A stretch of 12,233 nt of DNA from Crocinitomicaceae bacterium. Lineage in GTDB: Bacteria; Bacteroidota; Bacteroidia; Flavobacteriales_G; Salibacteraceae. Each line of letters begins with the position of its first letter. Position 1 is the first letter of the stretch. The stretch lies in the NCBI GenBank assembly GCA_018623405.1, contig JAAZVO010000059.1, positions 1-12,233 of the forward strand, written 5' to 3'. Positions 1-7,120 of this stretch are shown here, piece after piece. The notes under the pieces are model-generated. The model saw nothing but the letters and a program-made list of their open reading frames with translations, was not told the origin of the DNA and made no database searches. The translations under genes were made by a program, and so were the position numbers.

Positions 1-947
1 AAACTTTTAGGCATATCATAGTGAATCACAAAACGAACGTCAGGCTTATCTATACCCATACCAAAAGCAATTGTTGCAACAATAACATCTGCATCTTCCA
101 TTAAGAACATATCTTGATGCTTGGCCCTCGCTTTAGAATCAAATCCTGCATGGTATGGTAAAGCACTAATACCATTAACTTGAAGCGTTTCTGCTAACTC
201 CTCTACCCTTTTTCTACTCAAACAATAGATAATTCCTGATTTTCCGGAGTTTTCTCTTATGTATTTAATAATTTGCTTTTCAGGGTTCACCTTGGGTCTT
301 ACCTCATAAAATAAGTTTGGTCTGTTAAAAGATGCTTTGTAAACATCTGCATCTGTCATTCCCAAGTTTTTGATGATATCTTGCTGAACTTTTGGTGTAG
401 CGGTAGCCGTTAATGCCATCACAGGAATGGTATCATCAATACCTTTTATCATTTCCTTAATTCTGCGGTACTCCGGTCTAAAATCGTGTCCCCATTCAGA
501 AATACAGTGAGCTTCATCAACAGCCACAAAAGAAATTTTTATCCCTCTAAAAAAATCAATATTTTCCTGTTTCGTGAGCGATTCAGGAGCAACATATAAC
601 ATTTTGGTTTTACCACTAGTTATATCTTCCTTTACCCTTCTTGTTTCGGTTTTATTTAATGAAGAATTTAAAAAGTGGGCAATGCCGTCTTCTGAACCAA
701 AGTTTCTTATTGCGTCCACTTGGTTTTTCATTAAAGCAATTAAGGGCGAAATAATTATTGTAGTGCCTTCAGAAATAATTGCCGGAAGCTGGTAGCATAA
801 ACTCTTTCCTCCTCCCGTGGGCATTATCACAAAAGTGTCTTTTCCGCTTAATACGCTTTGAATAATTTCTTCTTGCGAACCCTTGAATTGATTGAACCCA
901 AAGAACTTTTTAAGGGGTTCATGTAAATTAATATCTGTTGTGTTCAT
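1..947 (-). CDS. recQ: ATP-dependent DNA helicase RecQ, N-terminal part (3' end outside window)
   Basis: Superfamily 2 3'-5' DNA helicase of recombination and replication-fork repair. Translating the complement from the ATG at 947 gives 315 residues, open to the window edge. Visible motifs are the RecQ Q-motif (FGFNQFKGSQEE, about 16-27), Walker A (MPTGGGKS, 42-49), motif Ia (ISPLIALMKNQ), the DEAH box (144-147) followed by the RecQ signature CISEWGHDFRPEY, motif III (TATAT, about 180-184), and motif V/VI beginning (ATIAFGMGIDKP, then HYDMPKS) at the edge. So both RecA-like lobes are mostly present; the zinc-binding/winged-helix region and any HRDC domain lie outside. The start is chosen because the Q-motif follows at the usual short distance. 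No SD precedes it. It is divergent from kpsF with 78 bp between the starts. Family assignment is secure. Confidence 0.96.
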   Translation of the reverse strand, partial: MNTTDINLHEPLKKFFGFNQFKGSQEEIIQSVLSGKDTFVIMPTGGGKSLCYQLPAIISEGTTIIISPLIALMKNQVDAIRNFGSEDGIAHFLNSSLNKTETRRVKEDITSGKTKMLYVAPESLTKQENIDFFRGIKISFVAVDEAHCISEWGHDFRPEYRRIKEMIKGIDDTIPVMALTATATPKVQQDIIKNLGMTDADVYKASFNRPNLFYEVRPKVNPEKQIIKYIRENSGKSGIIYCLSRKRVEELAETLQVNGISALPYHAGFDSKARAKHQDMFLMEDADVIVATIAFGMGIDKPDVRFVIHYDMPKS

Positions 948-970
948 TAACTGAATGACTTAATCTAATA

Positions 971-978
971 TACCTTTG
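971..978 (+). promoter_or_regulatory. Bacteroidota -7 promoter element for kpsF
   Basis: TACCTTTG is an exact match to the Bacteroidota -7 consensus TAnnTTTG. It sits 47 bp before the TTG start of kpsF, predicting a 5' UTR of about 40 nt. No clear TTTG-type -33 element lies 17-23 bp upstream, so support rests on the -7 box and its position in the divergent spacer. Confidence 0.5.
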
Positions 979-980
979 TT

Positions 981-1015
981 TAAAAATACAACAAAAATTT
1001 TAAAACAGCCCAAAA
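981..1015 (-). promoter_or_regulatory. Possible recQ promoter (-33 TTTTG, -7 TATTTTTA)
   Basis: On the minus strand TTTTG (1015-1011) is followed after 22 bp by TATTTTTA (988-981), a 7/8 match to TAnnTTTG at allowed spacing. A start near 975 would give a 5' UTR of about 28 nt for recQ. It overlaps the region just downstream of the opposite promoter, so the two could interfere. The AT-rich background makes chance matches likely. Confidence 0.3.
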
Positions 1016-1025
1016 CTTAAAATCA

Positions 1026-1991
1026 TTGATACAAGCCAAAGAAATTTTAGCCTTAGCCACTGAAACCTTAAAAACCGAATCAGATTCAATTTTAGGCCTG
1101 ATCAATAAACTTGGTGAGGGCTTTGTTAACTCCGTGCAACTTATTCACGCCTCTAAAGGTAGAATTGTGATTACAGGCATCGGTAAGAGCGCGAATATAG
1201 CTAATAAGATTGTGGCTACGCTCAATTCTACAGGGAGTCCGGCAATTTTTATGCATGCAGCAGATGCCATACATGGAGACTTAGGAAATATCCAAAAAAA
1301 TGATGTAGTTATTTGTATTTCAAATAGCGGAAACACTCCTGAAATAAAGGTTTTGATACCTTATATTAAAAAGCTTGGAAATAAAATTATTGCCTTTGCG
1401 GGAAATGAAAATTCTTTTTTAGCTGAGCACGCAGACCTTTTTGTTTATACCGGCGTGGCAAAAGAAGCTTGCCCAAATAATTTAGCCCCAACTTCTTCAA
1501 CCACTGCTCAGTTGGCTATGGGAGATGCTTTAGCTGTTTGCCTGCTTAAATTAAATGGATTTGGTGAAACTGATTTTGCAAAGTACCATCCCGGTGGTGC
1601 ATTGGGAAAAAAACTTTATTTAAAAGTTAAAGATATTTACCCTTTGAACGAAAAACCGGAAATATCTCCTAAGGCAAACCTAAAAGAATTGATAGTTGAA
1701 ATTTCATCAAAAAGACTTGGTGTAGCTGCGGTAATAGAAAATGGAGAACTGAAAGGTATTGTTACTGATGGCGATTTAAGGCGAATGATGATGAAAACAG
1801 ATGACTTTTCGAACTTCACCGCAAAAGATATTATGAGTGTTGCGCCAAAAACTATTGATGAAAACGAGTTAGCGGTTGCTGCGTTAGAGTTAATGGAACA
1901 AAACAAAATCACTCAATTAATTGTAATGAAAGACCAACAGTATGCAGGAATTATTCATTTACATGATCTACTGAGGGAAGGTATTCTCTAA
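1026..1991 (+). CDS. kpsF: KpsF/KdsD-family D-arabinose-5-phosphate isomerase
   Basis: Predicted to convert D-ribulose 5-phosphate to D-arabinose 5-phosphate, the first committed precursor of Kdo for LPS inner core, in the cytoplasm. The 321-residue product has the full family architecture: an N-terminal SIS sugar-isomerase domain (about 30-185; GIGKS at 51-55, HGDLG at 83-87, SNSGNT at 99-104, KYHPGGALGK at 186-195) and two C-terminal CBS repeats (about 200-321; VTDGDLRR and the final HLHDLL). Residues expected at the active site of E. coli KdsD appear conserved in order: K54, E106, E147 and H188. The start is TTG at 1026; no ATG exists upstream before the in-frame stop at 981, and TTG gives a normal family N-terminus. 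No SD is visible. The next gene starts 32 bp downstream, probably with its own promoter. Confidence 0.95.
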   Translation: MIQAKEILALATETLKTESDSILGLINKLGEGFVNSVQLIHASKGRIVITGIGKSANIANKIVATLNSTGSPAIFMHAADAIHGDLGNIQKNDVVICISNSGNTPEIKVLIPYIKKLGNKIIAFAGNENSFLAEHADLFVYTGVAKEACPNNLAPTSSTTAQLAMGDALAVCLLKLNGFGETDFAKYHPGGALGKKLYLKVKDIYPLNEKPEISPKANLKELIVEISSKRLGVAAVIENGELKGIVTDGDLRRMMMKTDDFSNFTAKDIMSVAPKTIDENELAVAALELMEQNKITQLIVMKDQQYAGIIHLHDLLREGIL

Positions 1992-1995
1992 TCAT

Positions 1996-2003
1996 TATTT
2001 TTG
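1996..2003 (+). promoter_or_regulatory. Bacteroidota -7 element upstream of the DUF6580-like gene
   Basis: TATTTTTG matches TAnnTTTG exactly and lies five bases after the kpsF stop, 20 bp before the next ATG. A transcript would start near 2009 with a leader of only about 15 nt. No convincing -33 element is seen, and readthrough from kpsF is equally possible. Confidence 0.42.
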
Positions 2004-2023
2004 CATCAAATTCAATTAGCAAT

Positions 2024-2572
2024 ATGTCAAAAAAGGTAATATTCATCGGAGGTTTAGTTTTCTTAGCTTCATTATCAAGGTTGCTTCCTCACCCACCAAA
2101 CTTTACAGCAGTAGCATCTATTGGTTTATTTGCAGGAGCTTTGTTAGGCAGCAGGCTTTTAAAAGTGTTAATTCCTTTTATTGCGATGTTTATTACAGAC
2201 CTTTTTATCAATAATGTGGTATATGCTGATTACCAAGACGGCTTTGCATTTTTTACTGAAGGTTTTGTTTTTATCTACTTCCCTATTTTATTAATTACCC
2301 TTTTTGGCAATAAACTAGTGCAAAGGCTAAATATTAAAAATATTGTGGTGGGCTCTGTATTGAGTTCAGCTATTTTCTTTTTAATTTCAAATTTTGGTGT
2401 TTGGGTTAGCGGAACTACCTACCCTATTTCTGCGGAAGGTTTTATTGCTTGTTATACAGCTGCTATTCCATTTTTTGCCAATACATTAATTGGTACATTA
2501 TTCTTTTCAGGTGTAATATTTGGTGCTTACCAACTTGCTGAAAAGCACGCCCCATCTTTGGTTAAGGCTTAA
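2024..2572 (+). CDS. DUF6580-like integral membrane protein of unknown function
   Basis: A 182-residue hydrophobic protein with about five membrane segments (roughly 4-20, 28-46, 48-66, 82-98, 108-128, 145-172). The N-terminal SRLLPHPPNFTAVASIGLF stretch, the TDL at 58-60, the SNFGVW at 122-127 and the C-terminal ACYTAAIPFFANTLIG are the pattern I associate with DUF6580, a family of putative transport proteins reminiscent of ECF-transporter S components; that resemblance is from memory. Substrate is unknown. It lies 32 bp after kpsF on the same strand. Its TAA overlaps the stop of the convergent flippase-like gene by 4 bp, leaving no room for a terminator. The ATG is the first possible after the -7 element; no SD is seen. 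Confidence 0.8.
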   Translation: MSKKVIFIGGLVFLASLSRLLPHPPNFTAVASIGLFAGALLGSRLLKVLIPFIAMFITDLFINNVVYADYQDGFAFFTEGFVFIYFPILLITLFGNKLVQRLNIKNIVVGSVLSSAIFFLISNFGVWVSGTTYPISAEGFIACYTAAIPFFANTLIGTLFFSGVIFGAYQLAEKHAPSLVKA

Positions 2573-3534
2573 AATTTAAGTTTAATAGCTTTTTTCGTAA
2601 TTATTACTGTTCCCCAAAGTGTTATTGGGATAAACTGACATGCATGTATAAGTATGGCATGTCCTAAGGCTTGCTCCTCAGGAATTTGTAAAAGGGAAAA
2701 AGCTAAAATGGTCATGCCCTGAAAAACGCCTACGTAACCCGGAGATGAAGGAATTAATATTCCGAAGTTTACTACTACCAAGGTAAGGTATCCAACCATA
2801 AAAGGGTTAGCATCAGGAAGTAAAAAATAGGCACCCAAGGCAAACATACTTCCCTCAATTACCCATATTGAAATTCCTGAGAGCAAAACCAACAATCCGT
2901 TAAGGTTTGGTTTTACAAAGTCAATGGCGTGTAAAATATCTCCAATTAAAGTTGCTATTTTTTGCCAAATTCCGGGTTTGCTAGAAATAAAAGTCATTAC
3001 TCTTTGCTCTAATAACTTTAAAAGTACCAACCCAAAAAGTACTCCTATAAAAATCAAATTAGCAGAATAAAAAAGGGTTTTAAACCATGTAACCTCCAAT
3101 AATGATGAAGGAAAGGCAGTTACCACCACAATTAATATAAAAAGCAAGCTCAATCCATCAAAAATCTTTTCAGCTAGCACAGATGTTAAAGAAACGGTCC
3201 TCGGTATTTTAGCGGTTCTGCTAAAGAACTCCATTCTTAACAATTCGCCCCCACGGGCAGGCAAAAAGTTATTGCCTGCATAACCCACAACTACAGCTTG
3301 CAGCAACTGGTTAATTGAAAATTGCTGATAATGGTTTATCATCAACTTCCATCTAAAGGCCCTTAACCAAAACCCTAAAAGGTAAATTCCCATTAATAAT
3401 ATTGGGACAACAAGCGGGGTTTTATTTAAAGTTTTTATTGAGCTAGAAACATCTATATTTTTAACTATCAAATAAATAGATGCAATAGAAATAAGGATTC
3501 CAAGAAGGAAAACTACAAGCTTTTTAAAATCCAT
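2569..3534 (-). CDS. Flippase-like membrane protein, LPG_synthase_TM (UPF0104/AglD-type) family
   Basis: A 321-residue polytopic membrane protein with about seven or eight hydrophobic helices. Family hallmarks are the LRAFRWKLM segment (57-65), NNFLPARGGELLR (88-100), the following EKIFDGLSLL, and the P-x-x-PG-x-x-G loop IPSSPGYVGVFQ near residue 260. This is the transmembrane domain of lysyl-phosphatidylglycerol synthase (MprF) without the catalytic aminoacyl-transferase domain. Such stand-alone versions are annotated as flippase-like and often sit beside polyprenyl-phosphate glycosyltransferases. It starts 6 bp after the GT2 gene, so the two are almost certainly co-transcribed and functionally linked. 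A plausible but unproven role is moving a lipid-linked sugar or lipid across the inner membrane. It is not a lysyl-PG synthase. It ends tail-to-tail with the DUF6580-like gene. Confidence 0.88.
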   Translation of the reverse strand: MDFKKLVVFLLGILISIASIYLIVKNIDVSSSIKTLNKTPLVVPILLMGIYLLGFWLRAFRWKLMINHYQQFSINQLLQAVVVGYAGNNFLPARGGELLRMEFFSRTAKIPRTVSLTSVLAEKIFDGLSLLFILIVVVTAFPSSLLEVTWFKTLFYSANLIFIGVLFGLVLLKLLEQRVMTFISSKPGIWQKIATLIGDILHAIDFVKPNLNGLLVLLSGISIWVIEGSMFALGAYFLLPDANPFMVGYLTLVVVNFGILIPSSPGYVGVFQGMTILAFSLLQIPEEQALGHAILIHACQFIPITLWGTVIITKKAIKLKF

Positions 3535-3540
3535 TGGTAA

Positions 3541-4485
3541 TTATTCCTTTTGTTTTATGGAATCTACAATGTAGAAAGGGCGCTTTTTTACTTCGATGTA
3601 AATTCTGCCAAGGTACTCACCAATTATACCAAGTATGATTAGAATAATTCCACCCAAAAAGAAAATAGCAACTGCCAATGTTGCGATTCCGGGCGTATCT
3701 TCAGGGGAATAACCAAATATCTTAAAGTTTAACAACCTGTGTACAATGAAGAAAATTCCTGCAAAAAATGAAGGAAAAGCAACCAAAAAACCAAAGTATG
3801 TTGCTAGTCGTAACGGAAAAATTGAGAACCCTATCAAACCATCAATGGCTAATCCCATTAATTTTTTAAAGGTGTATTTTACCTCTCCTGCAGCTCTTTC
3901 TTGCCGCTCGTAGGTTACGCCAATTTGCTTAAATCCTGCGTAGGCTCTCATTCCCCTAATAAACCGAATGTTTTCGGGCATTTCTTGGTTTAAGGCATTC
4001 ACTACCTTTCGGTCCATTAAGCAGAAGTCGCCTGAGTCTAGCGGAATATCAATATCCGAAATAGCGTGTAAAACCCTATAAAAAGTGGCATAACCTAATT
4101 TTTTGAAGAAACCTTCCTTTCGCTTGGTACGCACGGCATACACCACCTCATACCCTTCTTTCCATTTATTGATAAACTCCAATAATATTTCAGGAGGGTC
4201 TTGAAGGTCTCCATCCATAATAATTACAGCATCTCCTTTGGCATGATGAATTCCTGCAGATATAGCAGGTTGGTGACCGAAGTTTCTTGAAAAATGGATA
4301 ATTCTAAAACGGCTATCCTCCTCTGCCAATTGGTTTAGCATTTGAGGCGTTTTATCATGTGAGCCATCGTTTACCAATACGCACTCGAAGGGTTCACTCC
4401 AACTTTCAGTAGCTTTTACAAGCCTCTCTTTAAGCTGCGGAATGTTTTCTTCTTCGTTGTATAGCGGAATTACCACCGAAATCAT
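3541..4485 (-). CDS. GT2 polyprenyl-phosphate glycosyltransferase (GtrB/ArnC/DPM1-like)
   Basis: A 314-residue inner-membrane GT-A enzyme expected to transfer a sugar from a nucleotide donor to undecaprenyl phosphate. The GT2 fold starts at once (VVIPLYNEEENI, 4-15), with NDGSHD at 39-44, SRNFGHQPA at 66-74, the metal-binding DGD at 91-93 within MDGDLQDPPE, and the acceptor-region SGDFCLMDR. The KYTFKKL before the first membrane helix is typical of this clade. Two C-terminal transmembrane helices (about 230-250 and 265-290) precede GEYLGRIYIEVKKRPFYIV, the tail seen in GtrB and ArnC. All catalytic motifs look intact. The donor sugar cannot be predicted. The ATG lies 39 bp after the desaturase stop, and the flippase-like gene follows 6 bp downstream. 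No SD is present. Confidence 0.93.
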   Translation of the reverse strand: MISVVIPLYNEEENIPQLKERLVKATESWSEPFECVLVNDGSHDKTPQMLNQLAEEDSRFRIIHFSRNFGHQPAISAGIHHAKGDAVIIMDGDLQDPPEILLEFINKWKEGYEVVYAVRTKRKEGFFKKLGYATFYRVLHAISDIDIPLDSGDFCLMDRKVVNALNQEMPENIRFIRGMRAYAGFKQIGVTYERQERAAGEVKYTFKKLMGLAIDGLIGFSIFPLRLATYFGFLVAFPSFFAGIFFIVHRLLNFKIFGYSPEDTPGIATLAVAIFFLGGIILIILGIIGEYLGRIYIEVKKRPFYIVDSIKQKE

Positions 4486-4524
4486 GCGGCAATAATAGCA
4501 ATTGTAAGCTTTAAATGGGAGTTG

Positions 4525-5601
4525 TTAAGCTATTTTAGTCATCAACCCTATATGCGAGGCTACAGCTTTTGCAAACGAGCCATGATCGTGATAAGGCAAG
4601 TTGAACTCTTTGGCAGTTTTTTCAACTATAGGTGCAATGTTTGGGTAATGAACATGGCAAATATTTGGGAACAAATGGTGTTCTATTTGGTAGTTTAACC
4701 CTCCTAAATACCAAGTTAAGAACCAATTATTTTTTGAAAAATTTGCAGTGGTTTTTAATTGGTGAGCGGCCCAATTATCTTCAATTACTCCTTCATCGTT
4801 AGGTAAAGGATGTTCTGTTTCTTTAACAGAATGAGCCAATTGAAAAATGGTAGTTAAGGTAACACCTGCGACAAAATGCATAAGTAAAAACCCTAAAGCT
4901 ACATCTTTAATGGGCACACTAAAAAGTAATGGAAACCCGAAGAAAACAGAAAAATAACCAACCTTAACTAAAATCATTTTAAAAAGAGAAATGGCATTTT
5001 CTTTATCAGTTTGGCGATTTACCTTGTTGGCTTTATATTTAACAAACTGTACAAAATCTTTGGCTGTAATCCAATATAGTGTGGTAATTCCATAAAAGAA
5101 AAAGGCATAAACCGGTTGTAATTTATGAAACCATTTTTTTTCTGTGTGAGGACTAAACCTTAACATCAGCTTATCTTCAATATCATCATCCATTCCTGTA
5201 ATATTGGTGTAGGTATGATGCAATACATTGTGTTGATATTTCCAATTTAAAATAGAACCTCCAAGCAGATTTAATGTAGCTCCCATTAAATCATTAACTC
5301 TTTTGTTTTTAGAGTAAGAGCCGTGGTTTCCATCATGCATAATGCTCATTCCAATACCGGCCAAAGCAAAGCCCATAAGTAGCCATAGCAACAAGTTTAC
5401 AGGAAAGTTGAATGTTTGTGCTAGAATAAAACCAAAGGGAACAAAATAAGCAGCCAATAAAATGATAGACTTCAAAATCATTTGAAAGTTGGCCTGTTTG
5501 CTGATTCCGTTTTCTTTAAAATAAGTGTTTACACGTTTGCGGAGTTCCTTTTGAAATGAGGTAGCTTTTGGGTCAACGAACTTTAAATTGAGGTTTTTCA
5601 T
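4525..5601 (-). CDS. Membrane fatty-acid (acyl-CoA/acyl-lipid) desaturase, Delta6-FADS-like, no cytochrome b5 domain
   Basis: A di-iron integral-membrane desaturase of 358 residues. All three histidine boxes are present: HDGNH (89-93), HNVLHH (124-129) and QIEHH (305-309), with further histidines at 256 and 280 that commonly complete the metal site. The glutamine opening the third box is the hallmark of the front-end/linoleoyl-CoA-desaturase-like group. The N-terminal cytochrome b5 domain fused to many eukaryotic members is absent, as usual for bacterial ones, so a separate electron donor is needed. Hydrophobic helices cover about 43-63, 67-88, 165-180 and 210-255. The regiospecificity cannot be read from sequence. 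It follows the oxidoreductase gene by 163 bp, has a candidate promoter, and precedes the GT2 gene by 39 bp. The likely role is tuning membrane lipid unsaturation. Confidence 0.92.
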   Translation of the reverse strand: MKNLNLKFVDPKATSFQKELRKRVNTYFKENGISKQANFQMILKSIILLAAYFVPFGFILAQTFNFPVNLLLWLLMGFALAGIGMSIMHDGNHGSYSKNKRVNDLMGATLNLLGGSILNWKYQHNVLHHTYTNITGMDDDIEDKLMLRFSPHTEKKWFHKLQPVYAFFFYGITTLYWITAKDFVQFVKYKANKVNRQTDKENAISLFKMILVKVGYFSVFFGFPLLFSVPIKDVALGFLLMHFVAGVTLTTIFQLAHSVKETEHPLPNDEGVIEDNWAAHQLKTTANFSKNNWFLTWYLGGLNYQIEHHLFPNICHVHYPNIAPIVEKTAKEFNLPYHDHGSFAKAVASHIGLMTKIA

Positions 5602-5624
5602 TAAAACTGTTTTGATTTAGATGG

Positions 5625-5655
5625 CAACTATAGAATTTTTTTTTTAAAATCAAAA
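5625..5655 (-). promoter_or_regulatory. Candidate desaturase promoter (-33 TTTTG, 18 bp, -7 TATAGTTG)
   Basis: Minus-strand TTTTG (5655-5651) and TATAGTTG (5632-5625; 7/8 match to TAnnTTTG) are 18 bp apart, inside the 17-23 bp range used by Bacteroidota. The spacer contains a run of A. Transcription would begin near 5618, about 17-18 nt before the desaturase ATG. This suggests that desaturase, GT2 and flippase-like genes can be expressed independently of the two upstream genes. Confidence 0.45.
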
Positions 5656-5664
5656 TGATGGATA

Positions 5665-5693
5665 TCCTATTTATGGAGATTTATGAAATAGGA
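5665..5693. promoter_or_regulatory. Perfect 8-bp inverted repeat upstream of the desaturase promoter (possible operator)
   Basis: TCCTATTT (5665-5672) and AAATAGGA (5686-5693) are exact inverted repeats separated by 13 bp, giving a centre-to-centre distance of 21 bp, two helical turns. The site ends 10 bp upstream of the candidate -33 box, a position suited to a dimeric regulator. The half-site matches no operator I can name. Confidence 0.35.
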
Positions 5694-5722
5694 AATTTTG
5701 GAGATTAATAATTACTATCAGA

Positions 5723-5742
5723 TTTGTTTAATAAAAAACAAA
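5723..5742. other. AT-rich hairpin downstream of the oxidoreductase gene
   Basis: TTTGTTT (5723-5729) and AAACAAA (5736-5742) form a perfect 7-bp stem with a 6-base loop, 22 bp after the oxidoreductase stop. It has only one G-C pair and no following U-tract on the minus strand, so it would be a weak terminator at best; it may be an mRNA 3' end structure or chance. Confidence 0.25.
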
Positions 5743-5764
5743 CTTATTGGCATTAAGTTTTTAA

Positions 5765-7120
5765 TCAATTAAACCCAATTTTACCAGACATTGATTGTCC
5801 GTAAGGCACAAAAGAGGCATCAACTCCCATAACTTTATTGGCCTCTGCAGCAAGCCTAATGCTGTTATTGGTACTGCGTTCATCAGGGTAAATATGTGGC
5901 ATTGAAGCCAAATACATTCCTTCAATTTCGGTTTTACAATTGGGTATTTTCTTAGAAAAGTTTAAATCGCAAACGGTAGCTGCCGTCATTGTTTTAAAGA
6001 TGTGGACATTTAAAAGGTCATCCTCACTAAAATTTGGATAAATCTTTTTTAAGGGTTTTACCATGAGTTGCTTAATTTCTTCATTACTCATGGTTGCAAT
6101 AGCTTCAGAATGGGCAAAATACCTCGATAAATAAGCAATGTATTTCCCGTTGTACTTTTCTTTCGGAATAAAATTAGTTTGCTCAATCACCCCTCCAAAA
6201 GGAAAACCTTCATCGGCCACGTTGAGCCAATATATTTCTGAAAGTGGTTTTTTCATCTCTAAAATGAAACACACGGCACCAAAGTATTCTATGTTATTTA
6301 GCTCTTCTGTTAACTTTTCTGAAACAGGTTTAGTAAGTTCCTTTAAATAAATGGTAGGTATGGTAAATAGCGTTTTTCCTACTTGTAACTCTCTCTTATT
6401 GGTTTTAAGCCCTTTAAGGGTGTTGTTTTCAACCATTAAACTTTCCACTTTTGTTTCTGAAAAAAGCTGAACCCCCAATTCTTTCAATTTTGCCAACAAA
6501 GCATCCAATAAAACTTGTAATGAGCCTTCAATATATCCTAATTGCTCCTCTCCGCTTTTGCGAGAACTAAACCTTTGTTTTAACCTTCCTACCATCCAAG
6601 CTAAAGGCACTTCCTTGGCATAAGGACCAAATTTTATATCGTGCATTGGTTTCCACAAGGCATCGGTAGAGGTTGTACCGGCGTTCTTGTAAAACCAATC
6701 TATGGCAGGAGTATTTTCATATTGCTCCCAATTGGCCATTTTACCAAGGTACAATGAGCTTAAGCCAAACTTGAACTTATCGATAAACTTTATGGGTTTA
6801 AACTTAAAAAGATCTAAAGGAGAATTGAAATCATAAATTTTTCCTTTTCGGTAAACGCCCATTAAGGTTTGTTTAAAGAAAAGTTTATCGGCAATGCCCA
6901 ACTCTTTAATTAACCAATTTATTTCTGCATCGTGTGTAAAAAAATGGTGGTAATAAAACTCTAATCTGCTTCCTCCTATTTCAAAGGTGTTAAGCAATCC
7001 ACCAAAGGTTTTGCTTCCTTCTAAAACCCTTACTTTTTTGCCCGATTTTGCAGCAATGTATGCCGATGCCAAGCCTGTAATTCCGCCACCTACAACGGTT
7101 AAATCATATTTATCTTCCAC
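5765..7120 (-). CDS. FAD/NAD(P)-dependent oxidoreductase (COG1232, amine-oxidase/protoporphyrinogen-oxidase-like)
   Basis: A 451-residue flavoprotein. The N-terminal Rossmann motif is intact: VVGGGITGLASAY (9-21), the acidic residue E34 ending strand 2, and the GG motif FGGLLNTF (39-46). The YYHHFF segment (56-61), KFGPYAKEVPLAWM in the middle and the C-terminal FAD-contacting IYPDERSTNNSIRLA are the pattern of COG1232 members found in envelope-polysaccharide clusters, related to amine oxidases and UDP-galactopyranose mutase. Substrate is unknown; candidates are a polyprenyl or carotenoid-like lipid or a lipid-linked sugar. It is not a convincing HemY. The start is GTG at 7120, inside the upstream gene, giving an 11-bp overlap that implies translational coupling. 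The start puts the GxGxxG motif at the usual distance from the N-terminus. Confidence 0.87.
   Translation of the reverse strand: MEDKYDLTVVGGGITGLASAYIAAKSGKKVRVLEGSKTFGGLLNTFEIGGSRLEFYYHHFFTHDAEINWLIKELGIADKLFFKQTLMGVYRKGKIYDFNSPLDLFKFKPIKFIDKFKFGLSSLYLGKMANWEQYENTPAIDWFYKNAGTTSTDALWKPMHDIKFGPYAKEVPLAWMVGRLKQRFSSRKSGEEQLGYIEGSLQVLLDALLAKLKELGVQLFSETKVESLMVENNTLKGLKTNKRELQVGKTLFTIPTIYLKELTKPVSEKLTEELNNIEYFGAVCFILEMKKPLSEIYWLNVADEGFPFGGVIEQTNFIPKEKYNGKYIAYLSRYFAHSEAIATMSNEEIKQLMVKPLKKIYPNFSEDDLLNVHIFKTMTAATVCDLNFSKKIPNCKTEIEGMYLASMPHIYPDERSTNNSIRLAAEANKVMGVDASFVPYGQSMSGKIGFN

Noticed and set aside
574..795. Plus-strand 73-codon ORF inside the first gene
   Set aside because: It is the antisense of RecQ helicase motifs, including the Walker A and following region, which translate convincingly on the minus strand.
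2569..3534. Lysyl-phosphatidylglycerol synthase (MprF)
   Set aside because: Only the transmembrane domain is present; the C-terminal aminoacyl-transferase domain is missing and a GT2 gene is adjacent.
5765..7120. Protoporphyrinogen oxidase HemY/HemG of heme synthesis
   Set aside because: Only the general FAD fold is shared; the YHHFF and KFGPYAKEV segments and the glycosyltransferase neighbourhood fit the envelope-associated COG1232 group better.
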